A DNA stretch of 64,000 nt from an uncultured Helicobacter sp. (GTDB lineage Bacteria; Campylobacterota; Campylobacteria; Campylobacterales; Helicobacteraceae), in assembly GCA_944323645.1 (NCBI GenBank), contig CALUTE010000002.1, positions 1 through 64,000 on the forward strand, given 5' to 3'. The notes below the pieces were generated by a model, which ran no database searches, was not told where the DNA came from, and worked only from the letters and a program-made list of their open reading frames with translations. Positions 45,849 to 55,468 of this stretch are shown here, piece by piece (position 1 is the stretch's first letter; each line of letters begins with the position of its first letter). The position numbers and the translations under genes are program-made.

Positions 45849-47021
45849 ATGAAAGTTACTCCGCTTACACCACTCACGCAAGAATCCCTTGAGGCAATTG
45901 GTTTAGAATGGCATACAGATTTGGATTCTACGCCCTATGTAGCTCCAGAAATGATAGAAGTCTCGCAAGAAGAAGCGCAAGCCTATTATGATGCGGGCAA
46001 TGAACTTTATGATATGTTTTGTGAGGCAGGGCAGTATGTGATTGATAAAAATCTCTTTTTTGAGCTTGATATTCCTGTTTCTCTTATCCCAATGATAAAA
46101 CAAAGCTGGGAAGAGGAAGTGCATTGGCATTTGTATGGTCGGTTTGATTTTGCCGGGGGGCTTGATGGTATGCCTATAAAGCTTCTTGAATTCAATGCTG
46201 ATACACCAACGATGCTTTATGAAAGCTCTGTCATTCAATGGGCTATGCTTAAAGCAAATGGATACGATGAAAATGCTCAATTTAACAATATCTATGAAGC
46301 ATTGCGTGAAAATTTTCAACGCATTATCACGCTTGGCGAGGATACTAGCAGGTTCGAAGAAATTTATGAGGGCTGGAAGATTCTTTTTAGCAGCATAAGT
46401 GGCAATGCTGAAGAGGAGCGCACAACAAGATTTTTGCAAGAAATCGCACAAAGTGCTGGGTTTAACACGGAGTTTGCCTATATTGACGAGGTCAAATTTT
46501 CACAAGAAGAAGGTGTGTTTTACAATGATACAAACTATGAATTCCTCTTTAAGCTTTTACCTTGGGAGATTATAGCGATCGATGAGCCAGAGCTTGTTAT
46601 GCTTATGAGGGGCATTATGGAAAATAAGGCTGGAATCTTTTTGAATCCAGCTTATACTCTGCTCTTTCAAAGCAAGCGAATCCTAAAAATCTTATGGGAT
46701 CTTTTCCCTAATCACCCCCTTTTGCTAGAAACTTCGTTTGAGCCTTTAGCAAATACTGAACAGGTTATAAAAACAAGCTTTGGGCGCGAAGGGCAAGGTG
46801 TGCAGATTTTAGATTCTAGTGGCAAACCGATTGCGCAGAATCTGCAAGAAAGCGAGAATTTTAAAAAAATTTATCAAAAATACTATCCATTAAATGCTAC
46901 TAATGGTTTTTCTTATCAACCTAATGTGTTTTTCGCCTATGAATCTTGTGGGCTTGGATTCCGAAAAGGTGGGCTAATTATGGATAATTATTCTAAGTTT
47001 GTAAGCCACATCATTGTGTAG
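45849..47021 (+). CDS. Glutathionylspermidine synthase-family protein (ATP-grasp)
   Basis: The 390-residue protein shows the GSP_synth domain: VHWHLYGRFDFAGGLDG, KLLEFNADTPTMLYES (the characteristic EFNADTPT block), LFKLLPWEIIA and KTSFGREGQGV near the ATP site. The family ligates an amine to a carboxylate with ATP. In bacteria without glutathionylspermidine the true substrate is unknown (YgiC/YjfC type). The N-terminal amidase domain of E. coli Gsp is absent. It stands alone between tRNA-Pro and rplY, with a TATAAT about 30 bases upstream. Confidence 0.9.
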   Translation: MKVTPLTPLTQESLEAIGLEWHTDLDSTPYVAPEMIEVSQEEAQAYYDAGNELYDMFCEAGQYVIDKNLFFELDIPVSLIPMIKQSWEEEVHWHLYGRFDFAGGLDGMPIKLLEFNADTPTMLYESSVIQWAMLKANGYDENAQFNNIYEALRENFQRIITLGEDTSRFEEIYEGWKILFSSISGNAEEERTTRFLQEIAQSAGFNTEFAYIDEVKFSQEEGVFYNDTNYEFLFKLLPWEIIAIDEPELVMLMRGIMENKAGIFLNPAYTLLFQSKRILKILWDLFPNHPLLLETSFEPLANTEQVIKTSFGREGQGVQILDSSGKPIAQNLQESENFKKIYQKYYPLNATNGFSYQPNVFFAYESCGLGFRKGGLIMDNYSKFVSHIIV

Positions 47022-47114
47022 GTGGTTTGCTTTTACTTGATAAGCCTATTTTAGTGTTTTTAAAGCATTATTTTACTAGAATACTCGGTTTATTTTACTG
47101 TTAAGGATTAGGAA

Positions 47115-47651
47115 ATGTTAGAAGGAAAAATTAGAGAGAGTATTTCAAAAGCTAGCACAAAAGCTTTAAGGAATGATGGTTATCTAATTGCCAACATTTA
47201 TGCTAAGGGCGTAGAAAACGTGCATTGTGCCTTTAAAATCAATGATTTTATCCGCACTATCAAAAATAAGACTACGCTTGTTTTTCCAGTAAAAGTTGGT
47301 GCTAAAACGTATGATGTTGTCATTCAGGAATACCAGAAAGATCCCGTTTATGATACTATCATACATATAGATCTTATGGTTGCCCAAAAGGGTGTTGTAG
47401 CTAAATATAAAATTCCTGTAAAAACTACAGGCACGGCTATTGGACTAAAAAACAAAGGTATCTTATTTCTCTCAAAAAAGCGTGTAAGTGTTAAAGCTGC
47501 TCCAGAGCACCTGCCATCTTATTATGAACTTGATGTAAGCAAGCTTGATGTGGGAGATTCAATTTTGGTGCGTGATTTACCACAGATTGAAGGAATTAAG
47601 GTTATAGAAAATCCTTCTGTTGCTGTTGTTAGCGTCATTAAAGCGAAGTAG
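47115..47651 (+). CDS. rplY: 50S ribosomal protein L25 (CTC form)
   Basis: The 178-residue protein has the L25 5S-binding domain ([39 protein letters not shown]) and a C-terminal TL5/CTC domain. The order rplY-pth-lptG-like is the same as in H. pylori. AAGGATTAGGAA precedes the ATG. Confidence 0.94.
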   Translation: MLEGKIRESISKASTKALRNDGYLIANIYAKGVENVHCAFKINDFIRTIKNKTTLVFPVKVGAKTYDVVIQEYQKDPVYDTIIHIDLMVAQKGVVAKYKIPVKTTGTAIGLKNKGILFLSKKRVSVKAAPEHLPSYYELDVSKLDVGDSILVRDLPQIEGIKVIENPSVAVVSVIKAK

Positions 47652-47670
47652 TTAAGCTATAGGGTTGCCT

Positions 47671-48456
47671 ATGGCGACACGAAAAGATCAAGCGCACAAT
47701 TCCTCACTGGGTGTAGTTGCAAAAAGATTCCAAGAGATTGTATTATCAAGCAGCCTTGAAAGGCAAGCATTTTTAAATGAGTTAAATAATTCTCCTCTAA
47801 GCAAAGATGGCATACTTATTGCCGGGCTTGGGAATCCAGGCAGCAAGTATGCCAACAATCGCCATAATATTGGGTTTTTAATAGTAGATAGGCTTTGTGA
47901 TTTTCTTGGTATTACTATGGAGCAGATACCTAGATTTCGGGCAGCCTGTGCCACCATACCTACACATCATATCCATATCATACAGCCACAAACTTTTATG
48001 AATCTCTCTGGCGAAGCGATTGTCGAAATTATGCGTTTTTTTAAGTTGCAACAACTTCTTGTCGTTCATGATGAGCTGGATATTCCCTTTGGCGCTATTC
48101 GCTACAAATTTGGTGGTAGCAGTGGCGGACACAATGGATTAAAATCAATCGATCTTATGCTGCAGAGCAATGCCTATGCACGTTTGCGTTTTGGTATAGC
48201 AGAATCTAGCACACCACAAATAGACTCCACAATACCAAAATCCAATCTGACAAAGCAGAATGTTATTTCGTTTGTGCTTGGAGATTTTCCAAACGATTAT
48301 AAAGATGAATTAAATACACTTATTAATCACAGTGTGCGCTCTTTGCTGTTTTTTTTGCAAACAAGAGATTTTAAGGCTATGCAGAATTTTTTTACGCTCT
48401 CAAAATCAAAATTATGTCCTTTTAAAGCTCAAAATAATACAAGGGATGGCGTATGA
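47671..48456 (+). CDS. pth: Peptidyl-tRNA hydrolase with N-terminal extension
   Basis: The core from about residue 47 has all Pth motifs: LIAGLGNPGSKYANNRHNIG with the catalytic His and Asn, QPQTFMNLSGEA, VHDELDIPFG and SGGHNGLKSI. It recycles peptidyl-tRNA. From the ATG at 47671 the protein has 261 residues, against about 190 in the family; roughly 46 extra residues (TRKDQAHNSSLGVVAKRFQE...) precede the core, and there is no other in-frame ATG. Some extra length is at the C-terminus. It overlaps the next gene as ATGA. Confidence 0.93.
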   Translation: MATRKDQAHNSSLGVVAKRFQEIVLSSSLERQAFLNELNNSPLSKDGILIAGLGNPGSKYANNRHNIGFLIVDRLCDFLGITMEQIPRFRAACATIPTHHIHIIQPQTFMNLSGEAIVEIMRFFKLQQLLVVHDELDIPFGAIRYKFGGSSGGHNGLKSIDLMLQSNAYARLRFGIAESSTPQIDSTIPKSNLTKQNVISFVLGDFPNDYKDELNTLINHSVRSLLFFLQTRDFKAMQNFFTLSKSKLCPFKAQNNTRDGV

Positions 48457-49523
48457 GCTTTTCGTTGTTTTTGTTTGTAGGGCGATACTATTTGCGCTAT
48501 TTTATTGTGATTTTTATTGCACTTGGGTTGTTTTTTGTCAGTATTGATAGTTTAAAGTATGCTGATAGTTTTGCAGATTCTGCCAATCTTTTGATACTAT
48601 TTTTTGTGTATGATTTTATGTATGCTATGAATTTTACACTCCCCATTTCTTTATTGCTTGCTATGACCATCTGTTATCTATCTCTTATTAAATCTAATCA
48701 GTACACCGCTTTACTCGCACTAGGGTATTCCAAAAAAGCACTTTTGCATCCAATACTATGGATAAGTCTTTTTTTCTCGTTTGTTTATGTCGGGCTAAAT
48801 GCGACACCTTTTGCTTATGCACAAGAAAAAGTAGAGAAATTTTTTGACAAAGATGGTGCGCCAACAACAGATCTATTTGTCAAATACAACCAAAGTTATG
48901 TGTATTTTGGAACAATAAATTTTGTTCGGCAAGCACATATGATTCGTGTTTTTGAACTTGGTAAAGACAAAAAAGAGCTAGAAAACTTCACTCAAGCTAA
49001 AGAGGCATTTTTTGATCATAATGTGTGGGTATTAAAAGATGCTATTCGGCAGGATTTGCCAAAAGTATGGGAACTTGGCAATCCGGGAACTAAAGGTGTG
49101 CATTTTGCTTCATTGCCAATCCTTAAAAACTTTAGCCCAAAAGTGCTTGACTCTTTTTCGCAAACAAAACCATCAATTTCTATTGTTGATGCGATTAATT
49201 CACTAAAGATTTTACACGCGCAAAATATTAGTGATAGCAAAATCCGAGCTGTTTTGTATGCACTGATTTTTGTACCGCTGTTTGTGCCATTTGTAGCAAT
49301 TATTTTGGCGTATTATACTCCCTCACTTGCACGCTATGGGAATCTATATTTGCTTGGATTTGGGTTTATTATCTTTTCACTTATTGTGTGGGGAATGTTT
49401 TTTTCACTTAGTCAATTTGCAATTACTGATGTTATTTTGCCAGAAATTGGCGTGATTATACCCCTTGCTATGCTTATACTTGTTGCAATCCAGTGCTATA
49501 TTAGACTTAACAAGCGTATATAA
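48453..49523 (+). CDS. LptF/LptG-family LPS export permease
   Basis: The 356-residue protein has membrane segments near 5-30, 45-65, 90-110 and three at the C-terminus (265-350), with a periplasmic beta-rich middle, the YjgP/YjgQ layout. These permeases pull LPS from the inner membrane with LptB. Which of LptF or LptG it is cannot be decided by eye; the context after pth matches H. pylori HP1498. It overlaps pth by 4 bases. Confidence 0.87.
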   Translation: MSFSLFLFVGRYYLRYFIVIFIALGLFFVSIDSLKYADSFADSANLLILFFVYDFMYAMNFTLPISLLLAMTICYLSLIKSNQYTALLALGYSKKALLHPILWISLFFSFVYVGLNATPFAYAQEKVEKFFDKDGAPTTDLFVKYNQSYVYFGTINFVRQAHMIRVFELGKDKKELENFTQAKEAFFDHNVWVLKDAIRQDLPKVWELGNPGTKGVHFASLPILKNFSPKVLDSFSQTKPSISIVDAINSLKILHAQNISDSKIRAVLYALIFVPLFVPFVAIILAYYTPSLARYGNLYLLGFGFIIFSLIVWGMFFSLSQFAITDVILPEIGVIIPLAMLILVAIQCYIRLNKRI

Positions 49524-49533
49524 AAGGGGAATG

Positions 49534-50667
49534 ATGAGTGCGAAGGTGTTTTATAATATTAAAGGTATAGTGCGAAGTTTGTTGCCAAAGGTACTTACAC
49601 AAGCATCTTTGCAGCATACCATAGAACGTATTTTTACTCTTAATGATTCGACATTAGAATCCATTGCTAAACGCGTAGGGTATTACCATCAAATCAACAC
49701 ACCTTTCACAATTCTCCCTCTTTCTGCAAAAACTTTTAAGCCAGAGCGTCTCAGCCTTGTTTCACCGCATTTTGGCATACTAAAAGACCACACCTTGGCA
49801 AATAAAAAATATCCAACTGCTTATTTTTACGACACATATGAATGGACACGCTATTTTCCAGATACCTACAAGTGGTATTATGAATTTGGTGATGTAAATT
49901 ACTATTTGACCCACCCGGGTTTTACTAAAACGCGCCCCATAGATGAGCGAGTACGAAATGAACTAGAATCTAAATCTATTAAGCAAGATAACTCCTTAGA
50001 ATCTGATTTATTAGATTCTGGTAACACGTCCTTATCATTTCCCGCCAATTGCACTCAAGCGAATAATATTCTGCTGCAACTTGATAAGTATCGTCATTTT
50101 AATTTTTTGCAAGATTCTATTCCCTATGAGAGTAAAAAAGATATATTATTGTTTCGTGGTGCTGCTCCACAAGAGCACAGAGTAAAATTCTTAAAGCGTT
50201 ATTTTTCACACCCACTTTGTGATTTGGGGCACACAGGCGATAAGGCTGAACACCCAAATTTTTATAAAGATAAAATGTCAAGATCTAAACATTTAGCCTA
50301 TAAATTTCTTTTAAGCCTTGAGGGAAATGATGTCGCAAGCAATCTAAAGTGGATACTTGGGAGTAATAGCCTGTGCATTATGCCAAAACCAAAATATGAA
50401 AGCTGGTTTATGGAGAATACACTTATTCCAAATGTGCATTATGCGCTTTTAGATGATGACTATAATAATCTTGAAGCACTCTTGGAGTTTTTTATCACAC
50501 ATCCAAAAGATGCTAAAGATATTATACACAACGCCAATCTTTACTGCGCCAAGTTCCACAACCCCCGTATTGAGACAGCAGTAAGCTTGCTTGTTTTTCG
50601 CAAATATTTTTATTTGAGTAATCAGGGCGATCTAACCCCAAAAGAACACGATTTGCTTGGAGTTTAG
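49534..50667 (+). CDS. Glycosyltransferase family 90 (CAP10/LpsA-like)
   Basis: I choose the second of two tandem ATGs (49534), 4 bases after AAAGGGG, for 377 residues. An in-frame start inside the previous gene is unlikely. The CAP10 region reads LLFRGAAPQEHRVKFLKRYF and KFLLSLEGNDVASNLKWILG, then MPKPKYESWFMENTLIPNVH. Such enzymes add xylose or glucose to LPS or O-glycans in bacteria. Its place behind the LPS-export permease supports a role in lipopolysaccharide decoration. Confidence 0.85.
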   Translation: MSAKVFYNIKGIVRSLLPKVLTQASLQHTIERIFTLNDSTLESIAKRVGYYHQINTPFTILPLSAKTFKPERLSLVSPHFGILKDHTLANKKYPTAYFYDTYEWTRYFPDTYKWYYEFGDVNYYLTHPGFTKTRPIDERVRNELESKSIKQDNSLESDLLDSGNTSLSFPANCTQANNILLQLDKYRHFNFLQDSIPYESKKDILLFRGAAPQEHRVKFLKRYFSHPLCDLGHTGDKAEHPNFYKDKMSRSKHLAYKFLLSLEGNDVASNLKWILGSNSLCIMPKPKYESWFMENTLIPNVHYALLDDDYNNLEALLEFFITHPKDAKDIIHNANLYCAKFHNPRIETAVSLLVFRKYFYLSNQGDLTPKEHDLLGV

Positions 50668-50888
50668 ATTCTAAGTCTGTAGAATCCATTTTCGCAGTTT
50701 TAGAATCTAAAGTGGAGAATCTACAATCAAGTTTTTGCGTACAGATTTTTAGTTTGAGTGTAAATTTTAGCTTTACCTTATTGTGCTAAAGAAATTTAAA
50801 TTATGATAAGACTTGCCCCTGAGAGGTTTGCCTCACTTTTACCAGCCCATTCTTAAATGACCACTTAAGGTATGTATTCTGTGATTGT
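50668..50888. other. Convergent gap with AGATTCT/AGAATCT cluster
   Basis: These 221 bases between converging genes hold heptamers or near-matches at about 50667-50730 and no ORF. Opposed copies could pair into weak hairpins and serve as terminator. Confidence 0.4.
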
Positions 50889-51993
50889 TTATGCTAGAAT
50901 CTGATCTATACAATATCTTGGTCTCCCCTTTGTTTCTTGATATATTTTTCCTATGTATTCTCCAATAATCCCTAGGCTCAACATCTGTACGCCACTAAAA
51001 AAGCTAAACACCATAATCGTAGAAGTCCAGCCATAAACTGCCTCATAAGTTATAAATTTGACAAACAAAACATATCCACCAAGTATAATAGAAAGCAAGA
51101 AAAATGCAAATCCTATCACACTAACAAATCTTAAGGGCATAATAGAGAAGCTTGTAATGCCATTCCAAGCGAAGCTTAGCATCTTCTTTAGCGTGTATTT
51201 AGATTCCCCAGCAACGCGCGGATGCCGATCGTATTCTACGACATCACTCGAGAATCCAATAAGAGGAATGATGCCTCTCAAAAAAAGATTGACTTCTTTA
51301 AATTCCAGCAAAGCGTGTATAGATCGAGCTGATAAGAGTCTATAGTCAGCGTGGTTATAGATGATTTCAACCCCTAGCATTTGCATACATCTATAAAAAA
51401 CAAGGGCTGTGTTGCGCTTAAAAAACGTATCTGTTGCACGCTGCTTGCGTATCCCATATATAATTTCTTTTCCAGTCTTGAATGCTTTGAGAAAATCATC
51501 AAATATATTAATATCATCTTGCAAATCCGCATCAATGCTGATTGCGCAATCACACTTATCACTAACAAAGTGTAGCCCGGCTAAGAGTGCGTTTTGATGA
51601 CCGAAGTTTCTAGAGAGCTTGATAACATACACATTTGGAAAAAATTTTATATTGTGGTTTGTGGAATCTGCAATGCTAGATTTCCTGTTCTTTGGGGGGG
51701 GGGGGGGGAAATAAATTTTCTTTAGTCAATATTAAAGTGCGTTTAAATTCTGTGTTTTGCTGACTCTTAGTATAAATCATAGAAAGAGTTTGGTATGTAT
51801 TGTCTTTGCTACCATCATCAATATAGCATATATAACTTTCTGGACTTATGGTTTTTTGGGCTATGAGATGATGGATTTTTTGGGTTAGTGCCGTATGTGT
51901 TGTTTGGAGTGTTTTTTCTTCGTTATAACAAGGGATAACAACAGCAAGTTTTGGGGTATTTGTGTTAGAATTTTGCGATTGTGTATTTTGCAT
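50889..51993 (-). CDS. Phase-variable GT2 glycosyltransferase (GtrB/DPM1-like), off state
   Basis: The N-terminal part (51676-51993) has the GT2 start KLAVVIPCYNEEKTL and ICYIDDGSKDNTYQ, then runs into a C15 tract and stops at KEQEI. The rest (from about 51674 down to 50889) lies in another frame and contains LSRNFGHQNALLAGL, ISIDADLQDD and two C-terminal membrane helices (about FVSVIGFAFFLLSIIL and TIMVFSFFSGVQMLSLGI). C14 or C17 would join them into about 367 residues. GtrB-type enzymes load a sugar onto bactoprenol phosphate. As sequenced it is out of frame. Confidence 0.88.
51694..51708. repeat. G15 (C15 in gene sense) contingency tract
   Basis: Fifteen consecutive G on the + strand lie inside the GT2 gene. 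Loss of one unit or gain of two restores the frame between the two halves. Confidence 0.9.
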
Positions 51994-52101
51994 AGCAACT
52001 CACTTATTTAAAATAGATAAAATTATATCATAAAGTATCGGTAACCGCTAGATGGAATCTTTTCTAGCTTTGCACAAGCTTTATGATATTAAGGAGAAAA
52101 T

Positions 52102-52782
52102 ATGCCTCAAATTTATATCGCGGGAATCCATACAGATGTCGGAAAAACGCATTTTAGTGCTGCTTTTTGCAAGGCATTTGGGTATGGATATTTTAAGTTG
52201 GTTCAGGCAGGAGAACCAAGCGATTCTAGTCGCATACGAGCATTTATGCCTGATTGTGAGGTGTTCTCCGAGGGGATATACCTAGCCACTCCTGCTTCTC
52301 CTCATATCGCCAAAGTTTTAGAAGGTTGCGAATATCACGCACTTGATCTTGCCATTCCTTGTGCTACAAATCTTATTATAGAGCTTGCAGGAGGGCTTTA
52401 TACACCCATAGATGATACATTGTGTATGATAGATTATATGTTGGCATATCCGCGTCCTTGTATTCTTGTTGGGCGGTATTATTTGGGGTGTATTAATCAT
52501 ATTTTATTAAGTATGCAAGCTCTGCACACGGCAAATATAGAAGTTCTCTGTATTGCCATGCTCGATGAAAGCACACAACAAAATCAAAGTGTATCTACAA
52601 AAGCTCAAGAATACACTGCTAGCATACCAGAAACTATGGTATTGATTGACGCCTTTTTAATGCAGCACAATCTTTGTAAAAGCACACCGCTTATACATGT
52701 ACCGCTCTTTGATACGAATAACTTTGTAGCCAAAACACAAGAGTTATATGAAAAACTATCTCCTCTTCTTCAAATACAGTAG
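52102..52782 (+). CDS. bioD: Dethiobiotin synthetase
   Basis: The 226-residue protein has the P-loop AGIHTDVGKTHFSAAFCKAF (canonical GTDTxVGKT), YFKLVQAGEPSDS where the carbamate-forming Lys lies and ELAGGLYTPID. BioD closes the ureido ring in biotin synthesis using ATP and CO2. No other bio gene is near. AAGGAG precedes the ATG. Confidence 0.9.
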   Translation: MPQIYIAGIHTDVGKTHFSAAFCKAFGYGYFKLVQAGEPSDSSRIRAFMPDCEVFSEGIYLATPASPHIAKVLEGCEYHALDLAIPCATNLIIELAGGLYTPIDDTLCMIDYMLAYPRPCILVGRYYLGCINHILLSMQALHTANIEVLCIAMLDESTQQNQSVSTKAQEYTASIPETMVLIDAFLMQHNLCKSTPLIHVPLFDTNNFVAKTQELYEKLSPLLQIQ

Positions 52783-52832
52783 CTAGCTTAAAGATTTGAT
52801 AATGAAGACACAAAACTAGATCACATAAAATT

Positions 52833-54626
52833 TTAGTCTATTTTCAATACCGCAAGAAATGCTTCTTGTGGCAATTCCACTTTGCCTATAGCCTTTAAGC
52901 GTTTTTTACCTTCTTTTTGTTTTTCTAGAAGTTTGCGTTTGCGTGTAATGTCGCCTCCATAACATTTTGCAGTAACATTTTTACCTACAGATTTTATGGT
53001 TTCCCGTGCGATAATTCTAGAACCAACACTTGCTTGAATAGCAACTTCAAATAGTTGGCGCGGTATGAGCTCTTTCATAGATTCTACAAGCGCGCGCCCC
53101 TTTTCGTAAGATTTAGATTTATCTACAATAATAGAGAGTGCATCAACAACTTCGTTTGCTACGCGAATATCAAGTCGTACTAAATCTCCCTCTCTATATT
53201 CAATGGGCTCATAGTCAAAACTCGCATAGCCTTTTGTACAAGACTTGAGTTTGTCATAAAAATCCATAACAATCTCATTGCTAGGCAGAGCATATTCAAG
53301 TAGTACGCGTTCTTGGGTGATATAGTCCATTTTTTCTTGTATGCCACGCCTATTTGCTAATAGTGTAATAATATTGCCAACAAATTCGCTAGGTGTGATG
53401 ATGCTTGCGCGCACATAAGGTTCTTTGATGATAGCAATCTTTTGTGTTTCTGGCAATTCACTTGGATTTTGTACAAGTTGCATACTTCCATCGTGCAAAT
53501 AAACCTCATATACCACAGTTGGCGCTGTAGCAATGAGGTTTAAGCCAAACTCACGCTCCAGACGCTCTTTTACAACCTCCATATGCAAAAGCCCTAAAAA
53601 TCCTACGCGGAATCCAAACCCAAGTGCAACAGATGTTTCAGGCTCAAAATGTAATGCAGAATCATTAAGTTTTAGCCGATTAAGAGCTTCGCGTAGATCT
53701 TCAAATTTGTTTGTTTCTATGGGGTAAATTCCAGCAAATACAAAGGGTTTTGCAGGCTTGAAGCCTTCTATGGGGCTTTGCGTTGGGTTTTTGGCATCTG
53801 TTATGGTATCGCCCACAGCAAGTTCGGTGAGTGATTTTAAACCTAAAGAGATAATTCCAATTTCACCACATGCAATTTTATTAGTTGAAATCTTATGTAC
53901 AGGGTGAGGATAATATAGTCCAAGAATCTCATACCGCTTGTTGCTATTCATAATCAAAATCTCCTGCCCTATCTGTAACATACCATCTTTTAATCTCACA
54001 AGGGCAAGCGCACCAAGATAGTTATCAAACCAAGAATCATAAATAAGCGCCTTGCTTGGGGCATTTTCATCGCCACTAGGGGGAGGAATACGTGTGATGA
54101 TTGCTTCAAGCAATGCTTGTATGCCCGCACCACTTTTGGCACTTACTTGCAGAGCATTGTCGCAACGGAGTCCTATGCTTTCTTCTATTTCACTACATAC
54201 TTTTGGTATATCAGCAGCCGGTAAATCGATTTTGTTAATCACAGGTAGAATCTCAAGGTTATTTTCTAGGGCAATATAGACATTTGCTATTGTTTGTGCT
54301 TCTACCCCTTGTGTTGCATCAACGACAAGTAGTACGCCCTCACACGAACTAAGAGATCGCGATACTTCATAGCTGAAATCTACGTGACCAGGAGTATCGA
54401 TGAGATTGAGAATGTAGGTTTTGCCTTGATAGGTGTAATGAAGACGCACCGATTGAGCTTTTATTGTAATGCCACGTTCTTTTTCTATATCCATAGTATC
54501 CATAATTTGGCTAGTCATTTCTCGATCACTTACAGCACCGCATTCTTGTATGAGTCTGTCAGCAAGCGTGGATTTGCCATGATCAATATGGGCAATAATA
54601 GAAAAATTGCGAATAAGTTGCTGCAT
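52833..54626 (-). CDS. lepA: Elongation factor 4 (LepA)
   Basis: The 597-residue GTPase has [15 protein letters not shown] (G1), RGITIKAQS (G2), DTPGH (G3), NKIDLP (G4) and SAKSGAG (G5), then domain II, EF-G-like domains and the LepA-specific C-terminus [20 protein letters not shown]. LepA back-translocates stalled ribosomes or aids 30S maturation. Length equals that of E. coli LepA. Confidence 0.97.
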   Translation of the reverse strand: MQQLIRNFSIIAHIDHGKSTLADRLIQECGAVSDREMTSQIMDTMDIEKERGITIKAQSVRLHYTYQGKTYILNLIDTPGHVDFSYEVSRSLSSCEGVLLVVDATQGVEAQTIANVYIALENNLEILPVINKIDLPAADIPKVCSEIEESIGLRCDNALQVSAKSGAGIQALLEAIITRIPPPSGDENAPSKALIYDSWFDNYLGALALVRLKDGMLQIGQEILIMNSNKRYEILGLYYPHPVHKISTNKIACGEIGIISLGLKSLTELAVGDTITDAKNPTQSPIEGFKPAKPFVFAGIYPIETNKFEDLREALNRLKLNDSALHFEPETSVALGFGFRVGFLGLLHMEVVKERLEREFGLNLIATAPTVVYEVYLHDGSMQLVQNPSELPETQKIAIIKEPYVRASIITPSEFVGNIITLLANRRGIQEKMDYITQERVLLEYALPSNEIVMDFYDKLKSCTKGYASFDYEPIEYREGDLVRLDIRVANEVVDALSIIVDKSKSYEKGRALVESMKELIPRQLFEVAIQASVGSRIIARETIKSVGKNVTAKCYGGDITRKRKLLEKQKEGKKRLKAIGKVELPQEAFLAVLKID

Positions 54627-54842
54627 AATATGCCTTATGTGGAGATATTTATCGCATTGTACCTAAGCAAAGGTAAAATTTTATTTAGCATAAGAAAATC
54701 TAGGTGCTTTACCTCTTTGTTCAAGTGTTGTTTTGATGAGGTTTGGTGCTTATAGAGTTTTTTGTATAAAGTACTCCAAATGGAGTTAAGGATTACTTTT
54801 TGATGTTAGAATATCCTATCTCAATTTTACATTAAGGAGACA

Positions 54843-55307
54843 ATGATGAAAGAGAAAGAAAAAAAGAAGGCGGATAAGCTTATCGATAGTTTGCGCAAGC
54901 TCCAAGCTGATAGCATTGTGCTTTATATGAAAGTGCATAACTATCATTGGAATGTTCGTGGTAGTGATTTCCCACAAGCCCATAAAGCACTCGAGGAGAT
55001 TTATGAAAACTTTGCTGATATGTTTGATGATTTGGCAGAACGTATTGTTCAGCTTGGTGGCGTGCCAGTTGTTACACTTGCAGAGGCATTAAAAATCACA
55101 AGAGTAAAAGAAGAAAGCAAGACTTCTTTTACTTCAAAAGAAATACTTAAAGAAGTACTTAAGATTTATAATACACTGCATAGTGATTTTTCAGGTGTTG
55201 CAAAGATTGCTGATAAAGAGGGTGATCGAGTAAGTGCATCTTATTGTGATGACAAACTTGCGGAGCTTGAAAAAGCTATTTGGATGGTAAGCGCACAGCT
55301 TGCTTAG
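54843..55307 (+). CDS. dps: Dps/NapA ferritin-like DNA-protection protein
   Basis: The protein has 153-154 residues (tandem ATGs at 54843 and 54846). The ferroxidase site spans [11 protein letters not shown] and FDDLAERI, with the His, Asp and Glu ligands of Dps. In H. pylori the orthologue is NapA (HP0243), an iron-storing dodecamer that activates neutrophils. AAGGAG lies just before. H. pylori has this gene beside the HP0242-HP0237 cluster; here hisD has come between. Confidence 0.95.
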   Translation: MMKEKEKKKADKLIDSLRKLQADSIVLYMKVHNYHWNVRGSDFPQAHKALEEIYENFADMFDDLAERIVQLGGVPVVTLAEALKITRVKEESKTSFTSKEILKEVLKIYNTLHSDFSGVAKIADKEGDRVSASYCDDKLAELEKAIWMVSAQLA

Positions 55308-55406
55308 TTTTAGGGAGCTTTAGTCAGTCCAAATGGGCTTTTCTAGAGCTTTGTTTTTTATATTCTTGTTTGACCCTTATCCTTTGTCCTCTTAAAACTT
55401 AAATGT

Positions 55407-55412
55407 TATAAT
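55407..55412 (+). promoter_or_regulatory. -10 element of the hisD-hemC operon
   Basis: TATAAT lies 56 bases before the hisD ATG, in the 161-base gap after dps. It probably drives the whole run of eight closely spaced genes. No clear -35 is visible. Confidence 0.5.
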
Positions 55413-55468
55413 GTCATCATAAGTGTTCGTTTTTAATGAAAATTACAGAACGATCGTAAGGAGAGATA

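Noticed and set aside
50889-51993. Two separate glycosyltransferase genes
   Set aside because: The halves together make exactly one GT2 protein and meet at a C15 tract; a frameshift is the simpler reading.
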